A DNA stretch of 64,000 bases from Symsagittifera roscoffensis (lineage: Eukaryota > Xenacoelomorpha > Acoela > Convolutidae): contig NC_087071.1 in NCBI RefSeq assembly GCF_963678635.1, forward strand, positions 26,459,378-26,523,377. Reading direction: 5' to 3'. The position numbers and the translations under genes are program-made. Below are positions 13,802 to 29,521 of the stretch, piece after piece. The first letter of the stretch is position 1; each line of letters opens with the position of its first letter. The notes beneath the pieces are model-generated. The model was not told where the DNA came from. It made no database searches and was given only the letters and a program-made list of their open reading frames with translations.

Positions 13802-14874
13802 AATAGTTAAAATTAACCATTTTTTTGCTTTGCTTTCGTATCACCCTATCTGAACAAGAATCACGCTTGTTGAGGTGTAAGCAGAACTTACTATAGAAGC
13901 GGGAGCATTCCCGAGGAGCACAGAGACGAGCCACGCCGGGATAACTCTTGCCCGCTAATTCAACCGGCCACGCCTCTGTGTTTTGTGAGATTGTATATGA
14001 GTTTTTCAGCAAACATGCCTAGAGCCTTAACACAAAATAGCAGTTCTAGGACAATTTTTTTGAAATGATTTGAAAAATCCTGATAGCTTATTAACACACA
14101 TCTGCAGCCTTAAGAAATTTTTGTTAGGCTGGTTTGTATTGATCTAAGTTTTCTAAATCTGTCAAAGATAATTCAAAGCTGATTGTTTTTTGTATGCAGA
14201 TGGGACAACTCATATTGATTTGAAAACATGATTTTTTCAGCCTTTTTCAATTTCATTGCGGAACTATTTACTTTTTAGAATCTTTAACTTATAAAAAAAA
14301 ATAAACCTAAAAAAATTTGTTTCTGCTGCTACCTCATGAAAAATGAACAAACATACTCTATAAGGGTACTTTCATTACGAAACTTGAAACTTACCAAAGT
14401 CCAATTTTTTAAAAGAATACACACCAAAACACTCAAATCACTTTACTCCGGCCAAATTACAACCATTAGCCAAAAAATTTCAGTTAGTTTCAGGTAAAAC
14501 TTGAGTTTGTTTACTCATTGATCTTGAAGCAAGCTACCAATAGGTTGACGCCAGATAAAACAATCAACAAAGCAAAGCAGTGCTACGCCAATTGTTTCAA
14601 AAAAACTTTCAGTAATTTCCTTCTTCAGTCAAAGTTTTTGCCCAAAACAAAGACCTCTCAAGGTCTTAGATGCATTTCACAACTTGAAACACTTTTCATT
14701 GCTTGATTACAAAAAGATTAGAGTTGTTGCCTTGAGTCACGAAATTTTTAAGTTCGTTCGAAACTAATACAACCAGAATTGCAAAACACTGAACTAAAAC
14801 GCTATTATCAAACAGCTGACCTTGCTTCAAACAGAAATCAATCTTTTCATGTTAGTACGTGTTTGAACTTACAA
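13802..14874. repeat. truncated right half of palindrome A1
   Basis: This is the inverted, diverged copy of about 12480-13647. It carries one GC-rich unit, then CTGCAG-containing spacer, then a match to the TTGCCTTGAGTC segment (14717-14739 against 12594-12616 inverted). It ends abruptly at a junction with a broken MITE, whereas the same arm in A2 runs on for a further 4.5 kb. Confidence 0.8.
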
Positions 14875-14957
14875 ACTTACTTCCCCCCAAGAAGCAGAAG
14901 ACCCCCTACTTAGGATCTTGCTAAGCTTAGATTAGCAACAAGGGACACAATACAAAA
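14875..14957. mobile_element. 5'-truncated MITE, copy 2 (A1/A2 junction)
   Basis: Only the right end of the element is present: CCCCCCAAGAAGCAGAAGAC through GGGACACAATACAAAA. Its left part has been replaced by the broken end of A1, marking the breakpoint of the 8.2-kb tandem duplication. Confidence 0.8.
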
Positions 14958-16270
14958 CTCTTTCCAATGCCAATTTTTGGTGTCCTAATTATTGGTCCTG
15001 GTTAATTATATGAATCATACTAATTGATATATTTGTTTCGGGCAAATGAACTTTCGACCTAGTTGAACTTTGTTACTGAACGGGTAATTTATTTTTTGGT
15101 ACATAGTAAAAACTCGCCGGCGATTTTGGCAGCGTGGCTTAATTGTTGGCAGCAGTAAACTATTTCCCCAACTTGTGCTATATTTTATGGTGAAAAGGAA
15201 GAAACAAATGGAATCACTCTGGCCGTTTCTGGGCGGCGGCGGCCATTTCTGGGCAAGTTATAGCAAACGATACATTTGCCAAATTTTGAAATGAGAAAAA
15301 TGAAAAAAGAGGGAACTTGGTGCTTTTAAGATATAAAGATTTACCTTATACAATTTAGAGTGTTTTCAACCATACAAAAAAAGTCAATGTTCCAAACCGA
15401 TAGATATTGATAATTAACTTATACAGTTTAGAGTGTTTTCAACCATACAAAAAACTCCAAAATCGAAACCGGGGAAGAACAGTATGCTGTGTTGCTCTAG
15501 AGGGGAATGGAAGTTTCATTGGCAAAAGGACGAGTGGAAAAAAGATAAGGGGAAGGAATATGAAAAAATCCAACCCTTTTTTTTGCAAAAACTTGGTGTA
15601 TTTCTGCAAAAACAAAAGTGTTTTTGTTCTTCATTTGGTTATTAACCGCCGGAAACTAGACCTGTTTAAAAGTATCTGCCTGGTATCTTTTATCTCCACT
15701 GGCTGAAATTTACCAGCTTGGAGAAGGGTTGGAAAAAAAACATTGAAGTTGGGAAAAACCGAGTTACTCCAATAGATTTAGAAATAATTCAAGAAATGTA
15801 TACGTCCTTATAACAAACTTATTATGACAGTTGAGACCTTAGGGCGGCCTAATTGTTATGAAAAACTGTTCTTTGGAAAAGTACTTGAACGACTCCAAGT
15901 TTTTATGATTGCACGATTTTTGCACGATGCAGCCGGATTTAAACATTAACTTATCAGGAGTGTCCAACGTACTGTTATATGTTGCCCGGGAACCATAACC
16001 ACAGCTATCATTGAATATTTTACCTGCACAATTTTATGCAGTTAACTTTTGAACACTGGCAGGCTTTAGCTCTGTCATGTGCACACCACCATATGTCTAC
16101 AATTCATCGATCTCGAATAAACTTATTTTTCCCTCTGCCAGAATAATAATTTGAATTTTGAGACCTAAATAACTGAAATTTTTAGAACTTTTCAGCAGTC
16201 TCTTTTGAGTTAATGGCCTTGAGAACGGTTTCACGGTTTGGATAGGGTTCAGTTGAGCCGTTCATTCATT
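14958..16270. other. block A2, outer arm spacer (non-coding)
   Basis: It is nearly identical to 6807-8109, with scattered substitutions and small indels. No supported gene is present. Confidence 0.7.
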
Positions 16271-18290
<2,020 letters not shown>

Positions 18291-18489
18291 CAATCCCATT
18301 GATCGATTAGCTGGTAAATGTGTTTTTGTTTATAGTAACAAAAAAAAACTCAATTCCTGTAAAGTACCTGAATCCAAAGTATGGTAGTAATGATAATTAC
18401 TTTCAATACTCAGAGATTCAGCCAATTTGTTTTATAGATAGCCATATCTATGAGTAGTGACCCTTTATTTCAATAAAGTAAAACTTGAA

Positions 18490-19840
18490 ACTTTGAATTA
18501 TGGGTTGGTTGGAATGATGTACGAAGGTATAGCTAGATGTACCACGGATAGAAGTCTGTATGAATGGACGATTTGATGAGTGGCTGGTTGGAACAAAACT
18601 TGATTGGATGAACGAATGGCTAAAAGTAAAAACACTTGAATGGACGGTTAGCTGAACAGATGGGTAGATAGCCGGAAGGCAGAATCGATCAAACTGATGG
18701 TTAGCTGGTTGGTTAGACAGATAATGGCTTCATATACGCATCGAAAACTGATGAATGAACTATGGCTTGATGGATGTTTGGTTTTAGATGGATGGATGGC
18801 CTTATGATGGATGGATGGATGGTTTGATGAACGGATGGCTTGATGCATGGGTTGTTTAAGGGAGGGAGGGTTGGCTAGATAAATAACTGAATCGATGGTT
18901 GGATGGATGGCTGATTTTATGGGCTGATTGAAGACTGATAGAAGAATGATTAAAAAGATGTTTGGACGGATAACTTGCTGGATAGACAATGGTCGGCTAG
19001 ATGATGCACAGCAAGATGGATGGATGGCAGGATGGATTAATACTTGGCTGAATATCTTGATATATGACGATATTTATCTTGGAGAGTGGATGGTTGGCAA
19101 GGTTGAACCATACGTGGCTGAAAGGCTAAATAAATAGCTGGATACATTGGCGAGTGGACTATTAGGTGTCTGAATGGATGGATAGCTTGGTGAACGAGAA
19201 ATTGACTGATGGCTGGAAGTCTGATTGGATAGCTAATCCGATCAGTTTTTTGGTGAACGGATGGCCCGGGAGTAACAGGTTAGATGGACGGATGGCTGAT
19301 TGCATGGATGGATGGTTGATTAGACGAAAACTTTTTGGATGAATGATCAGATGGGTGGCTGGCTGGCTATTCCGATGGATTTAAAGATTAATACCACGTG
19401 GTTGAACGAATGGTTGGATAAATAGCTTAGTGGATGAATGGATGATAAGATGTTTAGGTGGCTGAAAGGATTGACGATGAGTTTGAAAATTGCTCCTGTA
19501 TGGTTGGTTGGATGTATCAATGGATTAATAATGGCTCATTGGATAAATGGATGTATGGCTGCCTGGGCAGTTATATGGATTGATAGACTGATGCCGCCTA
19601 TATGGATGACTGATTTGATAGGAGCCTTTGTGAGTGAATTGATGAAAAGATGTTTGGGTGGCTGAAAGGATGGACGATAAGTACACAGATTGCTGATGTT
19701 TAAATAGTTGGACGGATCAATGGATAAATAAATGGCTCGTCGCATGACGCGATGGTTGGTTGACTGGTTGCATACTTGCTTGATGGATAGATGACTAGTT
19801 GAATGGTTGCTTGAAAGATTAGGAAGAGGGACGTTTTACT
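18490..19840. repeat. GATG-derived satellite, A2 left
   Basis: This is a near-identical copy of the A1 satellite. The GTGGCTGAAAGGAT unit is spaced 200 bp apart (about 19459 and 19659). Confidence 0.9.
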
Positions 19841-21299
19841 AATGGCGAATGGCTTGCTAGACGTAAGGATAGGTGGCCAGATATCTGGACCTAGGATTGG
19901 ATGTATAACCTTTGTGCTACACTGCTCCTAGCTGCCCTATTCTCTTTGGTCATTACTGTATTCGGTATTGCTAAACATGCAAACATATCCTAAGGACATT
20001 TTAACTTTAAAAAGATGGCAAATAAATGTCACAGACATTTAAATGAAGCAACAAAAACACTCAATATCTAGCAAGCAAAAAACAACTAGCACATAAAACG
20101 TTCAATAACTTGTCATACATTAGGTGATGATCATGAAAAAACTTTTAAAAGCATTCAAAAACTGACGAAATTCTGATTGAAGTTAATTATTCAGTTTTTT
20201 TGTCAATAGATACTTGGAAGCATGTGTTGTTGTAGTATCACGCCTAATTCTCAAAGGATAAAAATTGGTTTTCTTTCAAAGACCAGAACATTAATTATAT
20301 GCATCAAGTAAAATAATCAGACGAAATTTAAAACTTCAATTTCAATATTTGGAAAAAAAAGTCTGTGATTTTAGTTTTCAGAATTAACCTTTTATTATTT
20401 AGATAAACTATACAGTTTACCCCTGTTATTTCAAATGGGTGTCCAGAGTCTCAAAATTTAATGATTTGGCTTTTGAAATTTTATTGGTTTCAAATCAAAC
20501 TCAATAACTTGACTTTCGAGAGTTAATGAAGAGCAATAACAAGGTTATTAGGGGTAAAATTATTGATATTTTGTTTCGTAAAATTTGAGCCTTGTTACCA
20601 TACGCAATTAGGACGCTCACTGAGTTTTTAGGTAAAAAACAAAAATTTGAACCGAAATCTTGGATAATTGTTTGTTTTATCCAATTTTTTTTTCTCTGAA
20701 AATAAAAAAAATTACTCGTTTTACAGTGCCAGTTAAACAATTTGAAACAAGCATAATCAATTTGTAACTTCAAGAACGTACTAATATGAAATTTTTAATT
20801 TCAGTTTGAAGCAAGGTCAACTGTTCGATAATAGCGTTTTTAGTTCAACTGTTTTGCAATTCTAATTGTATTAGTTTTGAACTACTTAAAAATTAGGTGA
20901 CTCAAGGCAACAACTCTAATCTTTTTGTCATCAAGCAATAAGGATTGAGAAAATTAATGCAAATTGTGAAATGGATCTAGAACCTTAAAACGTCTTTGAC
21001 AGAAACTTCTTTGACAGAAGAATGAAATTGCTGAACGTTTTTTAAAAACAATTGATGTATTAATGCTTTGCTTTGTTTTTGTGTTATCTGGCGTCAACCT
21101 ATTGAAAACTTGTTTCAAGATAAATGAGTGACCAACACAAGTTCTAACTAAAAATTACCTAAAAAATACAAAAAACAACCAGCTTTGATTTATCTTTGAC
21201 AGATTTAGAAAACTTAGATCGATACAAACCAGCCTAACAATAAATTCTTAAGGCTGCAGATGTGTGTTAATATGCTATCAGGATTTTTCAAATCGATTC
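19841..21299. other. block A2, inner arm spacer (non-coding)
   Basis: This is a copy of 11536-13002 with about 1% visible differences. Part of it is mirrored at 22300-24060 on the other side of the A2 hairpin. No supported gene is present. Confidence 0.65.
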
Positions 21300-21800
21300 A
21301 TCCAAAGTCTCACAAAACACAAAGGCATGGTTTTTCGGGTATGCGGATAGCGGAAAATATTTCGGATAGCGGACAATAGCTCTCCCGGCGTTGCTTGTCA
21401 CTACAATCTTCGGGATCGTCTCCCAATATTATAGTCGGTGTGGTTCAGTATTAGTTCAACAAGCACGATATTTATCAAATGAGTAGTCTGTGTTTAAATG
21501 TTGTGTTTAAATGCGCTATCCTCGTTTGCCGAAACATTTCAAATTAAATCCAACAAAACACAGAAGCATAGCTTTTTGGTTTAGCGGGCAATAGCTATAC
21601 CGGCGATGTTCGTCGCTACGCTCCTCGGGAATGCCTTCCGCTGGTAAAGTCTGTATGGTTCAACTTTCACTTCCAGAAGCGTGATAACTATCAGATGAGT
21701 AGGCCTAGAACTGCTATTGTGTGCTAATGCGCTGCGCTCCTCGGGAACGCCTCCCGCTTCTATAGTAAGTTTGGTTCTGTTTACACCTCAACAACCGTTA
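21300..21800. repeat. GC-rich tandem repeats beside the hairpin, A2 left
   Basis: It has the same units as at 13003-13560 but one fewer copy: the two middle units of A1 are fused into one here. One inverted unit lies to the right of the hairpin (22110-22225). Confidence 0.8.
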
Positions 21801-21888
21801 TTTTTTTCCAGGTGATATCAAAGCAAAGCAAAATAGAATAAAAAACCTATGCAATGGTTTTCATTTTTGATGCCTAATTTGAATTAGT

Positions 21889-22042
21889 GATAACTTGCCT
21901 TCCATGAAATCTGACGTTTCCTTATTTTCTTTTCTTCAAGCATTTTTACCCGTTAAAAACTCAGAAAGTGTTTGAACGGGCAAAAAAATGCTTGAAGAAA
22001 AGAAAAGAGGGACACGTCTGATTTCATGGAAGGCAAGTTATC
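21889..22042. repeat. long hairpin at the centre of palindrome A2
   Basis: It has arms of about 70 bp and a loop near 21,965, and is almost identical to the A1 hairpin. It is the symmetry point of the complete palindrome 14,875-27,596. Confidence 0.92.
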
Positions 22043-24059
22043 AATAATTAAAATTAACCATTTTTTTGCTTTGCTTTCGTATCACCCTATCTGAACAAGA
22101 ATCACGCTTGTTGAGGTGTAAGCAGAACTTACTATAGAAGCGGGAGCATTCCCGAGGAGCAGAGAGACGAGCCACGCCGGGATAACTCTTGCCCGCTAAT
22201 TCAACCGGCCACGCCTCTGTGTTTTGTGAGATTGTATATGAGTTTTTCAGCAAACATGCCTAGAGCATTGACACAAAATAGCAGTTCTAGGACAATTCTT
22301 TTGAAATGATTTGAAAAATCCTGATAGCATATTAACACACATCTGCAGCCTTAAGAAATTTTTGTTAGGCTGGTTTGTATTGATCTAAGTTTTCTAAATC
22401 TGTCAAAGATAATTCAAAGCTGATTGTTTTTTGTATGCAGATGGGACAACTCATATTGATTTGAAAATATGATTTTTTCAGCCTTTTTCAATTTCATTGC
22501 GGAACTATTAACTTTTTAGAATCTTTAACTTATAAAAAAAATCAACCTAAAAAATTTGTTTCTGCTGCTACCTCATGAAAAATGAACAAACATACTCTAT
22601 AAGGGTACTTTCATTACGAAACTTGAAATTTACCAAAGTCCAATTTTTTAAAAGAATACACACCAAAACACTCAAATCACTTTACTCCGGCCAAATTACA
22701 ACCATTAGCAAAAAAAATTTCAGTTAATTTTAGGTAAAACTTGAGTTTGTTTACTCATTGATCTTGAAGCAAGCTACCAATAGGTTGATGCCAGATAAAA
22801 CAATCAACAAAGCAAAGCAGTGCTACACCAATTGTTTCAAAAAACTTTCAGTAATTTCCTTCTTCAGTCAAAGTTTTTGCCCAAAACAAAGACCTCTCAA
22901 GGTCTTAGATGCATTTCACAACTTGAAACATTTTTCATCAATCCTTATTGCTTGATTACAAAAAGATTAGAGTTGTTGCCTTGAGTCACGAAATTTTTAA
23001 GTTCGTTCGAAACTAATACAACCAGAATTGCAAAACACAATTAAAACGCTATTATCAAACAGCTGACCTTGCTTCAAACAGAAATCAATCTTTTCATGTT
23101 AGTACGTTGTTGAACTTACAAATTGATTATGCTTGTTTCTTGTTTCAAATTGTTCAAATGACACTGTAAAACGAGTAAGTTTTCTTTGTTTTCAGTGAAA
23201 AAAAATTGGATAAAATAAAAAAATATCCAAGATTTTGGTTCAAAAATTTGTCTTTTATTTAAAAACTCAGTGAGCGTCCTAATTGCATATGGTAACAAGT
23301 CTCAAATTTTACGAAACAAATTATCAAAAGTTTTACCCCTAATAACCTTGTTATTGCTCTTCATTAACTCTCGAAAGTCAATTTATTGAGTTTCAGTTTG
23401 ATACAAATAAAATTTCTAAAGCCTAATCATTAAATTTTCAGACTCTGGAGACCTATTTGATATAACAGTGCTGTATATCAGTAAGCTGTATAGTTTATTC
23501 AAAAAATAAAAGGTTACTTCTTAAAACTAAATTCTCAGACTTTTTTCAAATGTTGAGATTGAAGTTTTTAAATTTCGTCTGATTAGTTTACTTGATGCCT
23601 ATGATTAATGCTCTAGCCTTTAAAACAAAACCAATTTTTTTCCTTTAAGAACTAGGCGTGTTACTACAACAACACATGCTACCAAGTATCTATTGATGAA
23701 AAAGCTGAACAACTATCTTCAATCAGAAATTCGCCAGTATTTGAAAGCTTTTAAAAGTTTTTATAATCATCAACTAATGTATGACAAGTGTTTGAAAGTT
23801 TTATGTGCTAATTGTTTTTTGCTTGCTAGGTAATGGGTGTTTTTGTTGGTGCATTTAAATGACTGTTACATTTTTTGCAATCTTTTAAAAGTAAAAATGT
23901 CCTTAGGATATGTTTGCTTGCTTAGCTATATCGTATACAGTAATGACTAAAGAGAATAGGGCAGCTTAGAGTAGTGTAGCACACAGGTTATACATCCAGT
24001 CCCACGTCCAGATATCTGGCCACCTATACTTACGTTTATCAAGCCATTCGCCCATAGTA
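22043..24059. repeat. A2 right arm, inner spacer (inverted copy)
   Basis: This is the inverted, roughly 8% diverged counterpart of about 19,840-21,888. For example, TTGATTATGCTTGTTTCTTG near 23123 mirrors 20740-20765, and the GAGCGTCCTAATTGCATATG segment near 23272 mirrors about 20600. No gene is supported. Confidence 0.8.
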
Positions 24060-25480
24060 AAACGTCCCTCTTTTTATTCTTTCAAGCAACCATTCAACCA
24101 CTCATCTATCCATCAAGCAACTATGCAATCAGTCAACCAACCATTGCATCATCCGGCGAGCCATTTTTTTATCCATTGATCCGTCCAAACATTTATACAT
24201 CAGCAATCCATGTACTCATCGTCCATCCTTTCAGCCACCAAAACATCTTATCATCCATCCATTCACAAAGCTATCTATCCAACCAGTCATCCAACCAAGC
24301 GGCATCAATCTATCCGTCCATCTAACTACCAAGTCAGCCATACATACATTCATCCGACGAGTAGTATTATATTCATTGATCCGTCCAACCATTGATACAT
24401 CAGCAATCTATGTACTCGTCGTCCATCCTTTCAGCCATCCAAACATCTTATCATCAATTCATCCACAAAGGCTCCTATCCAATCATTCATCCGTATAGGC
24501 GGCATCAGTCTATCCATCCATATAACTGCCAGGCAGCCATACATCAATTTATCCAATGAGCCTTTATTCATCCATTAATCCATCTAACCAACCATACAGC
24601 AGCAATCTTTAAACGCATCGTCCATCCTTTCAGCCACCCAATCATCTTACCATCCATTCATCCACAAACCTAGCTATCCAATCAGTCATCCATCCAAGCG
24701 GCTTCAATCTTTTTGTACATCTAACTACCAAGTCAACCATACATCCATTCATCCGACGAGCCATTATTATATCCCTTGATACGTCCACCCCATTTACTCA
24801 TCCATCTACTCATCGTCCATCCTTTCGGCCACCCAAACATCTTATCATTCATTTATCCACAAAGCTATCTATCCAATAAGTCATTCATCCAAGTGACGTG
24901 AACCTTTCCATCTCCCTGAATAACAGCTATTCAGCTGTTCAGCCAAGCATTAATCAATCCTGCAATCCATCCATCTAGCTGTGCATCATCTAGCTGACCA
25001 TTTTCTATCCAGCAAGTTAACCGTCCAAACATCCTTTTAATCATTCTTCTATCAGTCTTCGATCAGCCCAGAAAATCAGCCATCCATCCAACCATCGATT
25101 CATTCATTTATCTAGCCAACCCTCCCTCCATTAAACAACCCATGCATCAAGCCATCCATTCATCAAGCCATCCATCCATCCATGATAAGGCCATGCATCC
25201 ATCTAAAACCAAACATCCAACAAGCCATAGTTCATTCATCAGTTTTCCATGCGTATATGAAGCCATTATCTGTCTAACCAACCAGTTAACCATCAATTTG
25301 ATCGATTCTGCCTTCCGGCTATCTACCCATCTATTCAGCTAACCGTCCATTCAAGTGTTCACACTTTTAGCCATTCGTTCATCCAATCAAGTTTTGTTCC
25401 AACCAGCCACTCTTCAAATCGTCCATTCATTAGGCTTCTTTCCGTTGGTAGATCTAGCTATCCCTTCGTATATCTTTCCA
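24060..25480. repeat. CATC satellite (GATG inverted), A2 right
   Basis: This is the reverse complement of the GATG satellite. The unit CATCCTTTCAGCCACC occurs near 24223, 24422, 24624 and 24815, so the period is about 200 bp. It has more units than A1 and diverges in order from the left arm. Frames rich in His-Pro-Ser are periodic artefacts. Confidence 0.9.
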
Positions 25481-27402
25481 ACCAACCCACCATTCAACGT
25501 TTCAAGTTCTATTCTTTTGAAAAAAGAGTCAATACAGATAGATACGGCTATTTAAAAACCAAATCGGCTTAATCTCTAAGTATTCAAAGTACCATTCATT
25601 ACTAACGTACTTTGAATTCAGAAACAATAACACTTTCACCAGCTAATCGATCAATGGGACTGTGTATTGAGAAATTTGAAAAGTATGTGTGTAGATTTTC
25701 ATATAGGTATGTCAGAAAGTATGAAAGAAAGTATCTATATGATTATCTAGATAAGGCAGTAAATGACTTAGCAGTTAAATAAGAAGATATAGGTATATAG
25801 AATTAAAAGAAGTTAAGTTAAAATAGGTAGAAAAAATAAAAGAAGTAATTTAAAGTAGAATTAGGTAAGTAAGTAGGAGTATGTAAAAATGAAAAGGTAA
25901 AGAAACAAAACTCAAATACATTCAGTCAAGTACAGACGTTAAGAAAAAATAGTAAGTAGGGATTAAATTGAAAAGAAATCAAAGAATGAAGTAATGTAAA
26001 GTAAGTTAATTAAACTAAACTAAAATAGCAATACTTGAATTACTGGATGGCTCAGCTGAACGCTATCCAAACCATGAAACCGTTCTCAAGGCCATTAACT
26101 CAAACGAGACTGCTGAAAATTTCTCAAAATTTCAGTTATTTAGGTCTCAAAATTCAAATTATTATTCTGGCAGAGGAAAAAATAATTTTTTCGAGATCGA
26201 TTGTTTGTAGACATAAAACTGTGTGCACACGACAGAGCAAAAGACTGCCAGTGTTCAAAAGTTAACTGCATAATATTGTGCAGGCTAAGTTTTCAATGAT
26301 AGACTTTTTTTTTGAAGTTATTGAAAGGACAGAAAACTATTCCACTTGAGTGGCCCAGAAAGCTGTGGTTATAGTTCCCGGGCAACAAATAACAGTAAAT
26401 TGTACACTCCTGATAAGTTCATCTTTAAATCCGGCTACATTGTGCAGAAAATTGTGCAATAATAAAAACTTGGAGTCGTTAAAATACTTTTCTAAGGAAC
26501 AGTTTTTCATAACACTCAGCCGCCATAAGCTCTCAACTTAGTTGAAACGTCGCAAATAAAGTTATTAGAACTAGCAAGTAATGAGAAAAAGTTAGAAAAA
26601 GTTTCTTCGGTTAGAACCGTCATAATAAGTTTGGTTTAAGGACGCTTTTATTTTTTGAATTATTTCTAAATCTATTGGAGTAACTCGGTTTTTCCCAACT
26701 TCAATGTTTTTTTCCAACCCTTCTCCAAGCTGGTAAACTTCAGCCAGTGGAGATAAAAGATACCAGGCAGATACTTTTAAACAGGTCTAGTTTCCGGCGG
26801 TTAATAACCAAATGAAGAACGAAAACACTTTTGTTTCGCAGAAATGCACCAGGTTTTTGCAAAAAACTCGTTGGATTTTTTCATATTACTTCCCCTTATC
26901 CTTTTTCCACTCGTCCTTTTGCCAATGAAACTTCCATTCCCCTCTAGAGCAACACAGCATACTGTTCTTCCCCGGTTTGGATCTTGGAATTTTTTGTATG
27001 GTTGAAAACCCTCTAAATTGTATAAGTTAATTATTAATATCTTAAAAACACCAAGTTCCCTCTCATTTCATTTTTCTCATTTCGAAATTTGGTAAATGTT
27101 TCATTTGCTATAATTTGCCCAGAAACGGCCGCCGCCTTTAGAGAGTGATTTCATTTTTCTGCCTTTTGACCATAAAATATAGCTCAAGTTGGGAAATAGT
27201 TTACTGCTGCCAACAGTTAAACTACGCTGCCAAAATCGGCGGCGAGTTTTTATTATATAACACAAAAGTCAATTACCCGTTCACTAACCTCTTTCAACTA
27301 GGTCAAAATTTCGTTTGGCCGAAACGACTATAACAATTAATATGATTCATATAATTAACCAGGACCAATAATTAGGACCCCAAAAATTGGAATTATAAAG
27401 AA
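25481..27402. repeat. A2 right arm, outer spacer lacking the (TTAC)n tract
   Basis: This is the inverted counterpart of 14,958-18,490. It lacks the core microsatellite and much of its halo: sequence near 26,040 jumps directly from the GGATAGCGTTCAGCTGAG side to the side matching about 9,620. The same deletion form recurs at about 53,170 and 56,885 in A3, so it is an inherited sub-type. Confidence 0.8.
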
Positions 27403-27596
27403 TTTTGTATCGTGTCCCTTGTTGCTTATCTAAGCTTAGCAAGATCCTAAGTAGGGGGTCTTCTGCTTCTTGGGGGGAAAATTTCTTTCGTTTACAAAAT
27501 CCTAGGATGAGTGTCCTCCAAAAAATTAAGGACCCCTTTCCTAGGATTTTGCTTTACTTGAGGACCCCCCCTTAGGATCCGGGACACGATACAAAA
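27403..27596. mobile_element. MITE with perfect 16-bp TIRs, copy 3 (A2/F junction)
   Basis: TTTTGTATCGTGTCCC begins the element and its exact reverse complement ends it. At 194 bp it is in the opposite orientation to copy 1. It is mirrored at 50496-50683, so the insertion predates the F duplication or marks its border. Confidence 0.88.
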
Positions 27597-28812
27597 CTAC
27601 TCCCGTTTCAATATATTTCAAATGGAATCTTACTAAGCTTACTTATTTGATTTATAACCAAAACATTTTTGACAGACTTTTGAACCATTTCGATTAGTTT
27701 TTCCAATGTAACTTTAAAATGTCGCTTCTTCATTGTGCTACTTTCTTAATTACAAGATTTCCATTGCCGAGGAGATGAGTTCATGTCACTCTTTTTTAGA
27801 TGCATTCAGCAAAACAACACGTCTGATTTCAATTTGTTTTTTTTTCATTTCATTGGTTTTATTGGCCCTTCAGAAGACAAATTTTTATACAAAAAAGTTT
27901 TGTACAAAAAGTATACAAAGTTGTGTACAAAAAAAAAAAATTTGATCGAGATTTGTCATTTTTCTAAGAGCATATAGATACAATTTCAAAACATATAACA
28001 CTGATTTAAAAATAAAAATTGCTATATTTGAGATGAAAATGTTTTTATTCAATTATAGAATTTTCTTGAATGCATGTTTATTGCAAATACGGTTACATTT
28101 TGTCATATGTTCTTAAATATCAGAGCCTGTTGGCAAAATGTATTTGTTCCATTGTAATTTTATGCTGAAATTCGTTACAAAGTAAGAACTTTTTTAAACT
28201 GAAGTCGCGAAAGTACATACAATTTCACTAATGTAATCGAAAGCAGTTTTGAATGTATGGTGAAGTAAAAATAACAGCATTACAGACTTTTTTCCTGTTA
28301 TTTTTTGTTTTTGCTGCTGTATTTGAAATCTGTTTAAGTAGCAGCTGCTTCAATTTACTATAAAAATAAACTTTGTAACGAAAGCAACGGATTTTCAAAA
28401 AAAAGTATCAAATTATAACAGGCATCAACAGTTAAAGAAACTTTTTTCCTTTTTCTTAATGAAAAATGCTTTTGCGAACAAGTCAAAATTTAAAGTTTAT
28501 CTGACTTTCAAAAGTGCGGTGAATTTTAATTTTACTCTATGCAATTTTATTCTATGCATGAATTTTATGCGTGTTTGATTCAATGAAATTTTTTAACAAA
28601 AAAACGGTCATTTCGTTTTTGTCAACAGTACTATTCATCAAGGACAAAAATAATTAACTATCGATTTTAAAACACAACTTTAAAAAGTTTTCCTGGAACA
28701 TTTTTTGCAAGTTTTTTTCAATAAATACAATGGAATTAACTTATGAAAACTTGTCTGAAGTTGCAGATTTATGCTAAGAAAGTGTTACGCGATGTTTTTG
28801 TTAGCAATAATA
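27597..28812. other. F left arm, 5' flank (non-coding)
   Basis: This AT-rich DNA is mirrored at about 49,100-50,495 with many small differences. The short ORFs near 27,733-27,977 are T-rich and not preserved in the mirror copy. Confidence 0.6.
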
Positions 28813-29519
28813 CAGTGCTGATTTAAATTAACCGGACAAAACGCGTTAAACTTGAAATTTAAAACCCGTTTTTCTCAAATTGGGTTGAGTTTAGGTGAAA
28901 ATTTAAGAAGACAAAACTTGCTTAAAATTTTAGCAGAATTAATATGGTGTAGTTTGTTTTGCAAAATTCGTGCCCAAAATTTTACCCCAAAAATGGGTCA
29001 TTTTGGCTTTTCTTAGTTAATCAGAAATTACGCCGAAAATACCCGGTCGATCACAGACATAATTATATCATAGTGAGCCCCTTACGTAGCCCAACAAATC
29101 TTAAGAAGTATATAATCTCCAAAACTTTGTTTAGGTTAATTTATTTTAGTTTGATAGACAAAAAAGGTCATTTTTACTATATAACTACCAACTTTTTATT
29201 TAAAAACAATTTTTAAACAATTTGCAAATAAAGTTTGTTGAGCTACGTAAGGGGCTCACTTTGATATAATTATGTCTGTAATCGACTGGGTATTTTCGGC
29301 GTAATTTCTGATTAACTAAGAAAAGCCAAAATGAGCCATTTTTGGGGTAAAATTTTGGGCACGAATTTCGCAAAACAAACTACACCATATTAATTCTGCT
29401 AAAATTTTAAGCAAGTTCTGTCTTCTTAAATTTTCACCTAAACTCAACCCAATTTGAGAAAAACGAGTTTTAAATTTCAGGTTTAACGCGTTTTGTCCGG
29501 TTAATTTAAATCAGCACTG
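28813..29519. mobile_element. fold-back Tc1/mariner-type MITE with TA target duplication
   Basis: It starts CAGTGCTGATTTAAATTAAC and ends with the reverse complement. The inverted arms are about 270-300 bp with a short spacer near 29,150. It is flanked by TA on each side (28811-28812 and 29520-29521). The mirror locus near 49,080 is an uninterrupted empty site reading AATAATACTTTATAATAATT in the same sense. The TA duplication and CAGTGCTG end are typical of Tc1/mariner derivatives. The internal ORF is not coding. Confidence 0.92.
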
Positions 29520-29521
29520 TA

